In this document: positions 45,050 through 54,580 of the stretch, piece after piece | Layout: each line of letters starts with the position of its first letter | How positions within the stretch are numbered: position 1 is the stretch's first letter | Origin: Pseudomonadota bacterium | GTDB lineage: Bacteria; Pseudomonadota; Gammaproteobacteria; Pseudomonadales; Pseudohongiellaceae | Direction of reading: 5' to 3' | Length of the DNA: 64,000 nt | Assembly (NCBI GenBank): GCA_027621405.1 | Contig: JAQCBT010000007.1 | Location: forward strand, 1 to 64,000 | Notes under the pieces: model-generated | The model's input: only the letters and a program-made list of their open reading frames with translations | Told to the model about the DNA's origin: nothing | Database searches by the model: none | Position numbers and translations under genes: made by a program

Positions 45050-47230
45050 CTAGATATACCTGCTCAGGTTCCTGTTGGCTCTGCTGAGTCTTTCCGATAA
45101 TACCTTGACGATATAGGTGTGCAGTGCTGCCGTAGATGCCGGGAATCGGCGGGACATCGCTTCCAGCTTGTCTTTATCCAGCCTGAACAGCACGGCATCA
45201 TTTTCTATGCGCACACTCGCGGTTCGATTGTCGCCCGTATAGATAGCCATCTCACCGAGGATTGCGCCCGCCTTGTATTTGCGCAGTATCTGCTCCTGCT
45301 GGCTGGGAATCTGCAGTACTACGACTACCGTTCCCGATCCAACGAAATACAGCGACTCGCCCTTGTCGCCCTCCCTGAATAAATATTCACCGGACACCCT
45401 GTGTTCGACAACGAAGAAATCTGCCAGCAGCTTGACGTCCTCTTCGGCATAGGCGATTCGCCTGAGCACGTCGGTCAATTCCAGATTGTTGTCTTCGTCG
45501 CTGCGATTAAGGTCGGCAAGGATACGACGTTCGCACCAGTCGACAGCCGTATCTACCTGTTGTTTGTAGTTGCGCTCCCACTTCTGCTCACCAAGGGTAA
45601 AGAAGCCATGCTTCACCAGTTGCTTGATGGACTTATCATCGGCTCCACTTATGATTATGTGGAAGCCCACCCTGTCACTGAGTTGGGCCAGCTTGGTGAA
45701 GCTGACTATCGCCGAGGTATCCAGTTGGCTGACATGATGAAAATCCAGCACCAGATAGTCGAACTGGCTGCGATCATCGGCGTCCACGATGCGTGTGCGA
45801 ATGGCTGTGATCAATTTATCCGCCGTGCCGAAGAAGATGAATCCCTGCAGGATCAGGATGAGGACGCGGTGGCCTTCCTTGTTCAGTAGCTCCCTGGTTT
45901 CCAGATCGCGATCCACATTACTGGCATGATCGCTACCATTGGTCTCAATCTTGATCACACTGAGCTGTGAGTAGTTAATCACGAACAGGATGATGGCCAC
46001 GAAGAAGCCGAAGGTAACCCCCTGCAGTATGTCGGAGAAGATGATCACGATAAGGATCAGGATGACCACGACATAATCAGACAGAGGCAGTTCGTCACGT
46101 GCTTTCCAGAGCCAGTCGATGAGGAACTCGAGGCCTACGTAGATCAACAGACCTCCCAACAGGAAAGTAGGCACGATCTCCATGAATCCGGCGCCGGCGA
46201 AGATAGATGCACCAACGAGTACCGCATAGACATAGCCGGTGAGTCGGTCTTTGCCACCGAGACGATCCACCAGAGCCGTATCGGACGCATCGTGAACTCC
46301 CGGGAATCCGCCGAACAGGCTGTTCACCATGTTGGTGTAGCCCATGACTACCAGTTCATGGTCCGGGTTGAGATCCTTACGGGCTATCAGTTCGATTCCA
46401 GAGACATCCAGCAACAGCATCATGGAACACAGCAAGGCGACAACCACTATGCCGCTGAGCTGATCTGAAATCGCGATCCAGTTTACCTGCTGAAAATAGT
46501 CGAGGTGGAAAACCGGGACCAGGGCACCTGTGGACTTGATGCTGGGCAGCAAACCACTCTCCGCCGCTTCCTCGGTGGAAATACCACCCATGGCAAGCAC
46601 ACCATAGAAGATCAGTATTGAGAGCAGGAGAATCCCCGGCACGGAGAGTCGATTATCCCGGAACAGTTTTCCGGAAATCAGGCACAGTGCAAGCACCACT
46701 GCCGGGGTTGTGAGTTGAATGAATCCGGAATCGGTGAAAGAGCCGAGCGTGGGATCGCTACCGGAGGCGACCTGCAGGCCACCTTCGACGAAGATGTATC
46801 CAATCCCGGCAAAGAATCCACCTGTCACAGGATAGGGTATGTAACGTACCAGGTTACCCAGCTTGAGCCTTCCAAGCAGTAACAGAAACAGACCGGTGAT
46901 CATGGTGGTGACCATGAAGGCAACTATGATCGTGGCCTCGGCGCCGATAGAGTATTCATTGCCAAAACTGGAATAGATGCTGGTGACCATAACAGCAAAT
47001 ACGGGGACCAGTCCGTTCCGTGGAGAGCATATAACAGATTTGAAATCGCTGAAGAGAGACCCACCCAGTCCAGTGATGAGGGTACCCACCAGCAAAATGG
47101 CAATACCTGGCACCATCAGGCGCGGATCGGTCTGGGCGAAAAGCAACGCGGCAACCGAGATGGCTACCGAGATATTCACCAGTGCGATGAGAGCACCCGA
47201 GATTACATTGGCGATGTGGTTCGACGGCAT
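45050..47230 (-). CDS. SulP family anion transporter with STAS and cyclic-nucleotide-binding domains
   Basis: A 726-residue protein with three parts. The SulP membrane domain spans about 1-420 with the repeat ARKDLNPDHELVVMGYTNMVNSLFGGFPGVHDASDT. A STAS domain follows (LILILQGFIFFGTADKLITAIRT, LVLDFHHVSQLDTSAIVSF). The C-terminal domain, about 590-720, is cNMP-binding-like (LADFFVVEHRVSGEYLFREGDKGESLYFVGSGTVVVV, GAILGEMAIYTGDNRTASVR). The transported anion could be sulfate, bicarbonate or a dicarboxylate. The cNMP part suggests ligand control; most bacterial SulP proteins stop after STAS. The 342-nt gap 47231-47572 contains only the hairpin CCTCGGG/CCCGAGG at 47285-47302. Confidence 0.82.
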   Translation of the reverse strand: MPSNHIANVISGALIALVNISVAISVAALLFAQTDPRLMVPGIAILLVGTLITGLGGSLFSDFKSVICSPRNGLVPVFAVMVTSIYSSFGNEYSIGAEATIIVAFMVTTMITGLFLLLLGRLKLGNLVRYIPYPVTGGFFAGIGYIFVEGGLQVASGSDPTLGSFTDSGFIQLTTPAVVLALCLISGKLFRDNRLSVPGILLLSILIFYGVLAMGGISTEEAAESGLLPSIKSTGALVPVFHLDYFQQVNWIAISDQLSGIVVVALLCSMMLLLDVSGIELIARKDLNPDHELVVMGYTNMVNSLFGGFPGVHDASDTALVDRLGGKDRLTGYVYAVLVGASIFAGAGFMEIVPTFLLGGLLIYVGLEFLIDWLWKARDELPLSDYVVVILILIVIIFSDILQGVTFGFFVAIILFVINYSQLSVIKIETNGSDHASNVDRDLETRELLNKEGHRVLILILQGFIFFGTADKLITAIRTRIVDADDRSQFDYLVLDFHHVSQLDTSAIVSFTKLAQLSDRVGFHIIISGADDKSIKQLVKHGFFTLGEQKWERNYKQQVDTAVDWCERRILADLNRSDEDNNLELTDVLRRIAYAEEDVKLLADFFVVEHRVSGEYLFREGDKGESLYFVGSGTVVVVLQIPSQQEQILRKYKAGAILGEMAIYTGDNRTASVRIENDAVLFRLDKDKLEAMSRRFPASTAALHTYIVKVLSERLSRANRNLSRYI

Positions 47231-47572
47231 ATTGTTGTTATGGTCCAGGCTACTGCGCTCCCCGGGTACCGGGCCTTTGGCTCGCCTCGGGAAAGCCCGA
47301 GGATACTACCTGCAAGCAGCCGATACTAGGGCTAATAGCCTGAATTTCCAGACTTTTCCCGGCTTTGTAGACTTGAAATCCATTCATGCGTTACTTATGG
47401 AAACGTTAACGAGATCGAAACTGTAGAGCTTACTTGTAATAAACTATGCAGGCGCACTGTCTAACAATCAGGGGCTGGGAATCCGGCCATCATTCAATGG
47501 TCGATTGCTACCGCTTGCAGGCAAACAATCTCAATTTGTAGAACCAGGTCAGTCTATGCGGTTAAAAAAGCC

Positions 47573-48220
47573 ATGAACACATCGCTCAAGATAAGAAAAC
47601 TGCGAATGCTGCTGCTGGGGCTGCTCGTTGCTGCCAACAATTTTCATTCTGTGTTTGCCAGCACCGTGTTGAGCATGGACATCGACGAGCTCGCAGCCGA
47701 GGCTGAATTGATCTTTGAAGGCGAGGTTCTGCAACACAGCAGCCAGTTGGAAGCAGCTTCCGGAATCATTAACACCTACGTCACCTTTGCGGTTTTCGAT
47801 GTCGTGAAAGGCGACTACAGCGGTCAGCAACTCGAGCTTAAATTTGCAGGCGGCACTATTAACGGAGAGACCGTCGAGATAAGCGGCTTGATCCTCCCTC
47901 GGGTTGGAGAACAGGGAATCTATTTCGTCGAATCCATGAGCCGCAGCCTGATCAATCCCCTGCTTGGCTGGTCACAGGGCCACTACCTGATCATCGAAGA
48001 GAACGGTGAACGCCTGGTAAATACCGTCAGCGAATCACCGGTAACAGATGTCAGGCCAGTAGCCAATATCCCACGCACAATCAGAAAGCCACAGACGATT
48101 GTTGAGAGCGACACCGACGCAGCCTTCGGCGTGATCACTGACGTCAGCGCCCTGGGAATTGAAAAGGCGCTGACAGCGGAAGAGTTCAAAGACAGGATTC
48201 AGCAGCTAATCAGGCAATAG
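47573..48220 (+). CDS. Hypothetical exported protein (215 aa)
   Basis: A 215-residue protein with a signal peptide ending HSVFAS. The mature part starts TVLSMDIDELAAEAELIFEGEVLQHSSQ and continues TYVTFAVFDVVKGDYSGQQLELKFAGGTINGETVEISGLILPRVGEQGIYFVES. This pattern recurs in uncharacterised secreted gammaproteobacterial proteins; I cannot name a function. The ATG at 47573 has no strong ribosome binding site. It converges on the amidase gene (23-nt gap). Confidence 0.55.
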   Translation: MNTSLKIRKLRMLLLGLLVAANNFHSVFASTVLSMDIDELAAEAELIFEGEVLQHSSQLEAASGIINTYVTFAVFDVVKGDYSGQQLELKFAGGTINGETVEISGLILPRVGEQGIYFVESMSRSLINPLLGWSQGHYLIIEENGERLVNTVSESPVTDVRPVANIPRTIRKPQTIVESDTDAAFGVITDVSALGIEKALTAEEFKDRIQQLIRQ

Positions 48221-48243
48221 CTCTCTGGTATTCCCACCATGTC

Positions 48244-50100
48244 CTATGGCCACCAGCTTACACCCTGTGCCGGCAGGCCTCTGGCGAAGATGCGCAGGTA
48301 GACCCTCGATTCCGTAAAGGCCTGCCGGAATTCTTCGCTCATGAAATACTCCCCTGCACTGTCCACGGCACCCGGCGCCAGAAGATTGTGAACAACCGGG
48401 TCCGACCCGCGTTCATCTGCATCGGCGGCGATGGCGAGCGTGATGGCATAGAGGGCTTCCGCGCTACTGGGCGCAGAACTCAATTCATACGCCAATACGT
48501 TGCGCAGTGGCTCGAAGCGCAGCTCTCCCTCGAATTGTACGTCGCCCTCATTGAAGTCCAGTGTCAGGGTCCGGGACTGTAAGGCAGCACTGTCATTCAG
48601 AGAAGGCGTTACCGCCGGTGCCCTGCGCGAATTTCTTTGCGATTCGAGAGCGTGGGCGATAGCCAACAATTCGCTGTCTGCCAGTTCCGCTCCGAGTAAT
48701 TCCATACCAACTGGCAACTCGCTGCTGCTGAACCCGACAGGTATGGAGATGGCCGGCAGGCCTGAGTTTGCCGACAGGCTGCAGTTACTCCCGTTCTGGG
48801 GATCACCCACCTGCACGGGCAATTCGCCGATAGTCGGGTACACGATGGCATCCAGTCCTTCTGCACGCATCAGTTCCAGCACCGATTCCTTCAGGCGCAG
48901 GCGGGCTGCCATGCGCGCGGCATAGTCGTCCGCATCAACTGTCGCCTCGTCACTGCGTACCAACGCTCCACCCACCGCCTCGTGGTACATGCCCAGCCCG
49001 AGAACCATCGCCAGGTCAGCGACCTCGGTACTACCGAACTCCTGCAGGAAAGCGTTGAGATCGTCCCTGAATTCCAGGGTAATCAGCCCGGACTCACCGA
49101 TGAGCCCGTCCATTTCAGGAATCGAGATATTCACGACTACCGCACCCTGTTGCTCCAGCCATTCCAGGGTATCGTCGATGGGCGCGCGCACGGCAGCGCT
49201 GGCCCTATCGAAGTAACTGTCCAGCCTTCCCAAACGCAGCTCCGACAGGTTCACGGTATTCAGTGTATCCACGAAAGATGGAAAGCCCGCATCCCTAACC
49301 AGTACCGTGGCCGGATCATTGACATCGAAACCGCTCACCACATCCAGCACGATCGCCAGGTCTTCCGCACTACGGGCCAGGGGGCCTGCGACGTCCTGGG
49401 TGTGGGAAAGAGGCATGACGCCGTGAATACTGGAAAGGCCCTTGGTGGGTCGGAGGCCCACCAGGTTATTGAATGCCGAGGGAATACGAATGGATCCACA
49501 GGTATCAGAACCGAGACCAACCGCGGCCAGACTGGCGGCGATGGCTGCCCCGGTTCCCCCGCTGGAACCACCGGGTACACGACGCAGGTCGTAGGGATTA
49601 AGGGTCTGGCCAAACAGGGAACCCAGCGTGGTGATGCCGTAGGCGAATTCATGAAGATTGGTCTTGCCCAACACAATTGCACCGGCGTCGATGAGTCGCT
49701 GCACCTGGATGGAAGCAGCGTTGGGCTGGAAGTTGGCCAGCGCTACGGAACCCCCTGAGGTATTCATACCGGGAACGTTGTAATTGTCCTTCACCAGAAT
49801 CGGGATGCCATGCATAAGGCTTCTGGGACCAGTGGCGGCCCTTTCCCTGTCCAAGGCCAGAGCCTGGTCGGCAGCCGCCGCATTAAGACTCACGATCGAG
49901 TTCAGGGTCGGTCCTGCCTGATCGAAGGCCTCGATGCGTGCCAGGTATTGCTGTACCAGGTCGACCGAACTGATTCGTCCCGACTCCAGCGCCTGCTGAA
50001 TGTCCGCAATTCCGGCCTCGAATACATCGAAGCTGTCAGCTTGTGCCAGCACAGAGTTGGCACAGAGCAGCAGGAAAGCACCAATAACTATTCGTCTCAT
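48244..50100 (-). CDS. Exported amidase (amidase signature family)
   Basis: A 618-residue enzyme with a signal peptide (GAFLLLCANSVLAQA). The amidase-signature triad is visible: Lys in GIPILVKDNYN, the cis-Ser in GGSSGGTGAA and the nucleophile Ser in GSDTCGSIRIPSAFNNLVGLRPTKG. A C-terminal extension of about 120 residues (LDFNEGDVQFEGELRFEPLRNVLAYELSS onward) is not part of the catalytic domain. It probably hydrolyses amides in the periplasm; the substrate is not predictable. Confidence 0.85.
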   Translation of the reverse strand: MRRIVIGAFLLLCANSVLAQADSFDVFEAGIADIQQALESGRISSVDLVQQYLARIEAFDQAGPTLNSIVSLNAAAADQALALDRERAATGPRSLMHGIPILVKDNYNVPGMNTSGGSVALANFQPNAASIQVQRLIDAGAIVLGKTNLHEFAYGITTLGSLFGQTLNPYDLRRVPGGSSGGTGAAIAASLAAVGLGSDTCGSIRIPSAFNNLVGLRPTKGLSSIHGVMPLSHTQDVAGPLARSAEDLAIVLDVVSGFDVNDPATVLVRDAGFPSFVDTLNTVNLSELRLGRLDSYFDRASAAVRAPIDDTLEWLEQQGAVVVNISIPEMDGLIGESGLITLEFRDDLNAFLQEFGSTEVADLAMVLGLGMYHEAVGGALVRSDEATVDADDYAARMAARLRLKESVLELMRAEGLDAIVYPTIGELPVQVGDPQNGSNCSLSANSGLPAISIPVGFSSSELPVGMELLGAELADSELLAIAHALESQRNSRRAPAVTPSLNDSAALQSRTLTLDFNEGDVQFEGELRFEPLRNVLAYELSSAPSSAEALYAITLAIAADADERGSDPVVHNLLAPGAVDSAGEYFMSEEFRQAFTESRVYLRIFARGLPAQGVSWWP

Positions 50101-50146
50101 GAAAATACCTACCTCGATTCAAAATCACCCGGCAGGTATTTATACC

Positions 50147-51463
50147 CTATAAGCCGGTACTGGGTCTGTGTTCCCGCAGATGGCCGCGCAGATCCGTGCC
50201 CACCTTGAGGAAGATCAGGAGCAGCAATGCGGGCAAAGCTGAGCCGAACATCATGGAGAGAAAACCGCCGAAGATAATGGTCAGGTGCATAACGATGATC
50301 CGTTTGTAGGGCTCACCCATCTGTGCGGCTGCATCCTTGCCGATGTACTCGCGCCGACCGATGAAGTTAGTCACATAGGAGATACCGTGACTGATGAAGA
50401 ACGCGGCCAGGGCAGGAGACAGCATCCACAGGTCGGCAAGCAACTGCCCGACACTGACGTCAACCACCTCTCCCAGGTTCTCGCCGAAGAAGCCATAAAT
50501 GAACAACAGGTGCCCAACCATGAAACCGCCGTAGTGGCCGAGAAAGAAAGGACCGTAGAGGACAGCACCCCAACCCGCCACCCGGATCAGCTTCAGCAGG
50601 TTGTAGAATCCGATTACACCGCTCTCCGCCCAAAACAGGAGCATGATTTCGCCGATATCCCAACCCAGGAACAACACGCCACCCAGGGGAATGCAATTGG
50701 CTGCGATCAGGGCAATGCTGGACGCCGAGCCCAGTGTGTTGGGTTTTCCGCCGTCTGCTGCTGGGCTGGCCATGGGTCGAGCCTGTTGTGCCAACTTCTT
50801 CTCTTTCACCAAAAGCGGATCTTCCGCCGGAAGTTCGGGCAAAGGTGGCAACGGATCCGTGGCGGCAGGGAACAATCGATTCAGTTCCTTCAATATGAAT
50901 GCGGCCTTCACCTCATCGATATTGGAACCGAAGCCAACGGCTTCGCCGGCGTAGTCAAACGCCAGGTGCTCACCGCGCCAGGCAGTGCCTTCCCGCTCGT
51001 TGGGCAATTCGCGCCGGAAATTTCTCAGGTACTCCGCCGGATAGCTGGCTCCGAAACTGATACCGGGCAGTCCCATGCGCAGACTCAACTGTTGCTGCCC
51101 CACTGCCAGGGTTTCACGTCCGAACAGCAGAGCGCAAAAAACCAGGCCCAGGCCAAGCACGGCCACCGACCAGCCCAATCCCCAGAACAGGGTGAACAGG
51201 AATGACACCAGCGAGAACAGGCTGCCATCCGGGGTATCGATCAGGGTCGATGCAACACCGAACAGGGGGAAGGCGAAGGCGGCAAAGAAAGCACCGGCAA
51301 TCAGGATGGCCACCCAGGAACGAGCAAAGGGCAGGCTGACTGCGAACTCGGAATCGGCATTTCCCTGGGGGCCCAGACGAAAACTGAACTTCGGTGCCTT
51401 GTCACCCAGTGCCGCTCTCAATCGTCGCTTGTCGGCGAATTTCTGTTGCCTGCTATTTTTCAA
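50147..51463 (-). CDS. Multi-helix membrane protein, DUF6498-like
   Basis: A 438-residue protein. The N-terminal part has two helices (WVAILIAGAFFAAFAFPLFG and VSFLFTLFWGLGWSVAVLGLGLVF) and a PH-like soluble stretch; the C-terminal half (from about 245) has five to six helices with LLFWAESGVIGFYNLLKLIR and ALAAFFISHGISYVTNFIGRREY. The latter resembles the DUF6498 family of unknown function. The two halves look like a fusion. No function can be assigned. Confidence 0.6.
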   Translation of the reverse strand: MKNSRQQKFADKRRLRAALGDKAPKFSFRLGPQGNADSEFAVSLPFARSWVAILIAGAFFAAFAFPLFGVASTLIDTPDGSLFSLVSFLFTLFWGLGWSVAVLGLGLVFCALLFGRETLAVGQQQLSLRMGLPGISFGASYPAEYLRNFRRELPNEREGTAWRGEHLAFDYAGEAVGFGSNIDEVKAAFILKELNRLFPAATDPLPPLPELPAEDPLLVKEKKLAQQARPMASPAADGGKPNTLGSASSIALIAANCIPLGGVLFLGWDIGEIMLLFWAESGVIGFYNLLKLIRVAGWGAVLYGPFFLGHYGGFMVGHLLFIYGFFGENLGEVVDVSVGQLLADLWMLSPALAAFFISHGISYVTNFIGRREYIGKDAAAQMGEPYKRIIVMHLTIIFGGFLSMMFGSALPALLLLIFLKVGTDLRGHLREHRPSTGL

Positions 51464-51558
51464 CCCTGCATCTACCTCATCAACCGACGTTCACTCAAGA
51501 ACAAAGTTCATTGTAGTTTACCGGTAACGAATAATTATGTGGTGGATTCGGGTATGTC

Positions 51559-51615
51559 AGAAAATAGGGACAGATTTATTTTTTTTTAAAAAAAATAAAT
51601 CTGTCCCTATTTTCT
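51559..51615. repeat. 57-nt perfect palindrome
   Basis: Two perfect 28-nt arms flank a single T at 51587. The left arm starts AGAAAATAGGGACAGATT and runs into T-rich sequence; the right arm is its exact complement. It lies between the RidA gene's terminator and the upstream end of the DUF6498-like gene, in a gap with no gene. A MITE/REP-like mobile remnant or a very strong hairpin are both possible. No transposase is nearby. Confidence 0.85.
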
Positions 51616-51644
51616 CATCTCAAATCCCGGGAATCCGCGATAAG

Positions 51645-51684
51645 CAAAAAAAAGGACCGGCTGCATGACACAACCAGTCCTCTT
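51645..51684 (-). terminator. Rho-independent terminator
   Basis: On the minus strand AGGACTGG pairs with CCGGTCCT (one T-G pair) around a loop of about 13 nt and is followed by nine T. It lies 21-60 nt past the stop of the RidA-like gene. Confidence 0.8.
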
Positions 51685-51704
51685 TTTAACATACTTGCCG
51701 GATA

Positions 51705-52175
51705 TTAATCTGGCATGCGGGCCGCGCGAATTTCGATTTCTACCAACCAGCCTTCGACGACCAGGTCGGCGATCTCAACGAAGGAGCGCACCGGCTTGTT
51801 GGGGTTCTCGGCTGTGCCGAAGAACTGGGCATAGCCTTCATTGAAACCAGCGAAATCCAGGCCATCTTCGCCGGCCACGGCAAAGGCACGCACCTGCACG
51901 ATATCGCCCATGGACCAGCCCTGCTCTTCCAGTGTTTGCTTGAAGCGTTCAAAGGTATTTACTGTCTGCTGCTTCATGTCGCCCCAGCTACCGTCAGCCA
52001 GAGGACGGGCACCGGAGCCCGACAGGTACATGGTCTCTGCGCCAGGTGGAATTGTTATCGATGTATAGAAGTAGTTTCCTTCATTGTATCGAGTGATTTC
52101 CTGGGCTATCACAGTCGCACCGAAACCAGCGAATGCTACTACGATAATGCTTGCTATAACTTGCCTGGCTTTCAT
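51705..52175 (-). CDS. RidA family protein, exported
   Basis: A 156-residue protein with a signal peptide (VIASIIVVAFAGFGATVIAQE) ahead of a RidA/YjgF-type domain (YLSGSGARPLADGSWGDMKQQTVNTFERFKQTLEEQGWSMGDIVQVRAF, then NPNKPVRSFVEIADLVVEGWLVEIEIRA). Cytosolic RidA destroys reactive enamines; the Arg in the PVRSFVE segment corresponds to the active-site region. Periplasmic members are known, but their substrate is not. Confidence 0.8.
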   Translation of the reverse strand: MKARQVIASIIVVAFAGFGATVIAQEITRYNEGNYFYTSITIPPGAETMYLSGSGARPLADGSWGDMKQQTVNTFERFKQTLEEQGWSMGDIVQVRAFAVAGEDGLDFAGFNEGYAQFFGTAENPNKPVRSFVEIADLVVEGWLVEIEIRAARMPD

Positions 52176-52224
52176 CTTCTCTCCCCCGATTTACGCCATT
52201 TTCCATTGGTTTAACGAAATTCTA

Positions 52225-53637
52225 TCAGCTCGCGTTCTGTCCAGCCTGACCAGCATGTCCCATCTCACTGGCATTCTGGGGCGCCGTCACGTTGGCTTGT
52301 ACGTCATCTCCCAGCAGTCGCCGGGTGAGCACCCCCGTGGTGATGGCGCCGTTCACATTCAGTGCGGTACGCGCCATATCGATCAGCGGCTCAATGGAGA
52401 TCAGCAGAGCAACGACAGTAACGGGAAATCCCATGGCCGGTAATACTACAAGGGCAGCGTTGGTTGCGCCGGCACCTACCCCGGCAATGCCGAAGGATCC
52501 GATCGCAACAATCAGCAGCAAACTCGCTATAAAACTGAAATTGATATCCACGCCCATGGTAGGGGCTACCATGATGGCCAGCATTGCAGGGTATATGCCC
52601 GCGCAGCCATTCTGCCCAATGGTCGCACCGAAAGATGCGGAAATATTGGCGATCGGTGGGGGTATGTTCAGCTCTTCAATCTGTGCACGAATGGTAAGTG
52701 GGATCGTGGCTGCCGAACTGCGGGTGGCGAAAGCAAAGGTAAGAACGGGCCATACCTTTCTGAAGTAATCCCGAATGTTCAAGCCAACCATGCCAATCAG
52801 GAGTCCGTGAACTACGAACATGATTGCGATAGCGATGTAGGAAGCGATGACGAAACTGATCAGGGTTACGATGGCATCTCCATCGGACGTTGAGATCACC
52901 CGAGTCATCAGGGCCAACACACCATAGGGAGTCAGGTTCATCACCAGTCTTACCAGCTTCATGACCACCGCTTGCGTGGTGTCCACAAAAGAATAGATTC
53001 GTTCGCCATGCTCTTTATTTTCTTCGCTCACTAGCAGGGCCGATATTCCGAAGAGCAAACCGAATATCACTACCGCGATAATGGATGTGCTGCGGGCTCC
53101 ACTCAGGTCAGAGAAGATATTGGTAGACACGAAACTGACCAGGAGCTCCGGGACGCTGAAATCAGAGACTGAACCCTGTCGAGCCTCGAGCACTTCTGCC
53201 CGGGCCATTTCCCGCGCACCGGTGGCCAGGTCTCCCGCATTGAGATCGAAGACAAGCGCCATGAATATTCCGATTAGCGCTGCGATGGTAGTGGTGGCGA
53301 TGAGAATGGCAACCACCGAGCCTCCGATCTTGCCGAGGGACTTGATCTCTTCAACCTTGAGTACGGCAGCGATCATGGTAATGAGGATGAGGGGCATGAT
53401 GATCATGCGCAGCAGGTTCACATAGGAGTTGGCGATGATATTCGTCCACTCCAGCGTGTCCTGGGCAACCTCACTGCCGTATCCAAACACCAGTTGCAAA
53501 TAAAGCCCAAAGAGGGACCCTGCGACCAGACCGATAAGTGTGCGTCTGGACAGACCCATATCCCGCTTGTTGAGCTGAAACAGCATACTAACCAGAGCGG
53601 TGAACAGGACGAGGTTGACTATCGTGATTATTGACAT
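52225..53637 (-). CDS. tcyP: L-cystine:cation symporter TcyP
   Basis: A 470-residue DAACS-family symporter. Many segments match E. coli TcyP (YdjN) from memory: LLRMIIMPLILITMI, TSIIAVVIFGLLFG, VMKLVRLVMNLTPYGVLALMTRV, YFRKVWPVLTFAFATRSSAATIPL, ASFGATIGQNGCAGIYPAMLAIMVAPT and ISIEPLIDMARTALNVNG. It would import cystine with a cation. The C-terminal tail (GHAGQAGQNAS) is low-complexity. The 265-nt gap 53638-53902 upstream holds no gene I can see. Confidence 0.88.
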   Translation of the reverse strand: MSIITIVNLVLFTALVSMLFQLNKRDMGLSRRTLIGLVAGSLFGLYLQLVFGYGSEVAQDTLEWTNIIANSYVNLLRMIIMPLILITMIAAVLKVEEIKSLGKIGGSVVAILIATTTIAALIGIFMALVFDLNAGDLATGAREMARAEVLEARQGSVSDFSVPELLVSFVSTNIFSDLSGARSTSIIAVVIFGLLFGISALLVSEENKEHGERIYSFVDTTQAVVMKLVRLVMNLTPYGVLALMTRVISTSDGDAIVTLISFVIASYIAIAIMFVVHGLLIGMVGLNIRDYFRKVWPVLTFAFATRSSAATIPLTIRAQIEELNIPPPIANISASFGATIGQNGCAGIYPAMLAIMVAPTMGVDINFSFIASLLLIVAIGSFGIAGVGAGATNAALVVLPAMGFPVTVVALLISIEPLIDMARTALNVNGAITTGVLTRRLLGDDVQANVTAPQNASEMGHAGQAGQNAS

Positions 53638-53902
53638 GTCGGTTTCTCCTCAGGGCGTTGCAGCAGGGAGTGATCTGCGCCCTGCAGCGTTATTTTTAGT
53701 TATTGTGCTTCGCTGCTACGTATTGTGAATAGATTCTTGTGGTAAATGACCAGTGGGACCGGATCAGGGCGAACTGGTAGCAGTTATCTATGCTACCGTT
53801 GTTCCGATCACATGAACCGACCCAGTATATAGGCCCCTCAGTTCAAGACCAAGTGAGTTCTGGACCGGAATCATTAGCGATTTAGTTCGAGATTAGTGCG
53901 GC

Positions 53903-54532
53903 TTATCTTTCTGCCAGGCTATTGATATAGCTGACTACATTAATGATCCCCGCCTCGTCGCCGAGCATCTGGGCCATGGGGCGCATCTGCTGGCCGTAGG
54001 TGTCATCCGCATGATAACCCCGGTACCCGGCCATGAAGTTCTTCAGTTGGGTCACCAGATACCAGTCATTCTGACCCAGCAGCGCGGGAGCACCCAGTGC
54101 CTCATTACCGCTGGCATCCCGACCATGACAGCTGGCGCAAGTCGTATATAGCTGCGCTCCAGCCTGCGCATCACCTTCAACGGTGACTTCGGCGGGCTTG
54201 AAAGGCCAGCTTCCTACCCATTCGACGATATCGGCGATGCTCTCATCACTTAATTTAGCCGCCATCGGCTGCATGGCAATGCCTTCGACATCCATGGGAT
54301 GAGTGCCGCGTATGCCCGCCCGGAAGTTTTCCAGCTGGCGCTTGAGATACCAGTCTTCCATACCGGCAAGACGCGGTGCCTGCACACCTTCGTTTCCCTG
54401 GCCATCGGTTCCATGACAGGTCGTGCAATAGCGGTCATCGAAAGGCTCCCTGCCATCATCGGCCGCCATCAACCAGCCAGATACCAAAATCAGCAGGCTG
54501 CCTGCTACAACTCTAAAAGTATTCCTATTCAT
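53903..54532 (-). CDS. Dihaem cytochrome c4-like protein
   Basis: A 209-residue periplasmic protein with a signal peptide ending LMAADD. Two haem motifs, CTTCHGTDGQGNEG and CASCHGRDASGNEALG, each start a domain with the same order (APRLAGMEDWYLKRQLENFRAGIRG and APALLGQNDWYLVTQLKNFMAGYRG); axial Met residues lie in MQPMAAKL and MRPMAQML. This is the cytochrome c4 architecture. It lies 48 nt after the Tat-exported amine oxidase gene, so it could accept electrons from it. Confidence 0.88.
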   Translation of the reverse strand: MNRNTFRVVAGSLLILVSGWLMAADDGREPFDDRYCTTCHGTDGQGNEGVQAPRLAGMEDWYLKRQLENFRAGIRGTHPMDVEGIAMQPMAAKLSDESIADIVEWVGSWPFKPAEVTVEGDAQAGAQLYTTCASCHGRDASGNEALGAPALLGQNDWYLVTQLKNFMAGYRGYHADDTYGQQMRPMAQMLGDEAGIINVVSYINSLAER

Positions 54533-54580
54533 TTGCGCAAGAGACTCCTTTTACTACAACACATCCTACTCAGATTAAGA

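Noticed and set aside
47285-47302. CCTCGGG/CCCGAGG hairpin as a terminator
   Set aside because: It lacks a T-run and lies in the SulP upstream region, not after a gene.
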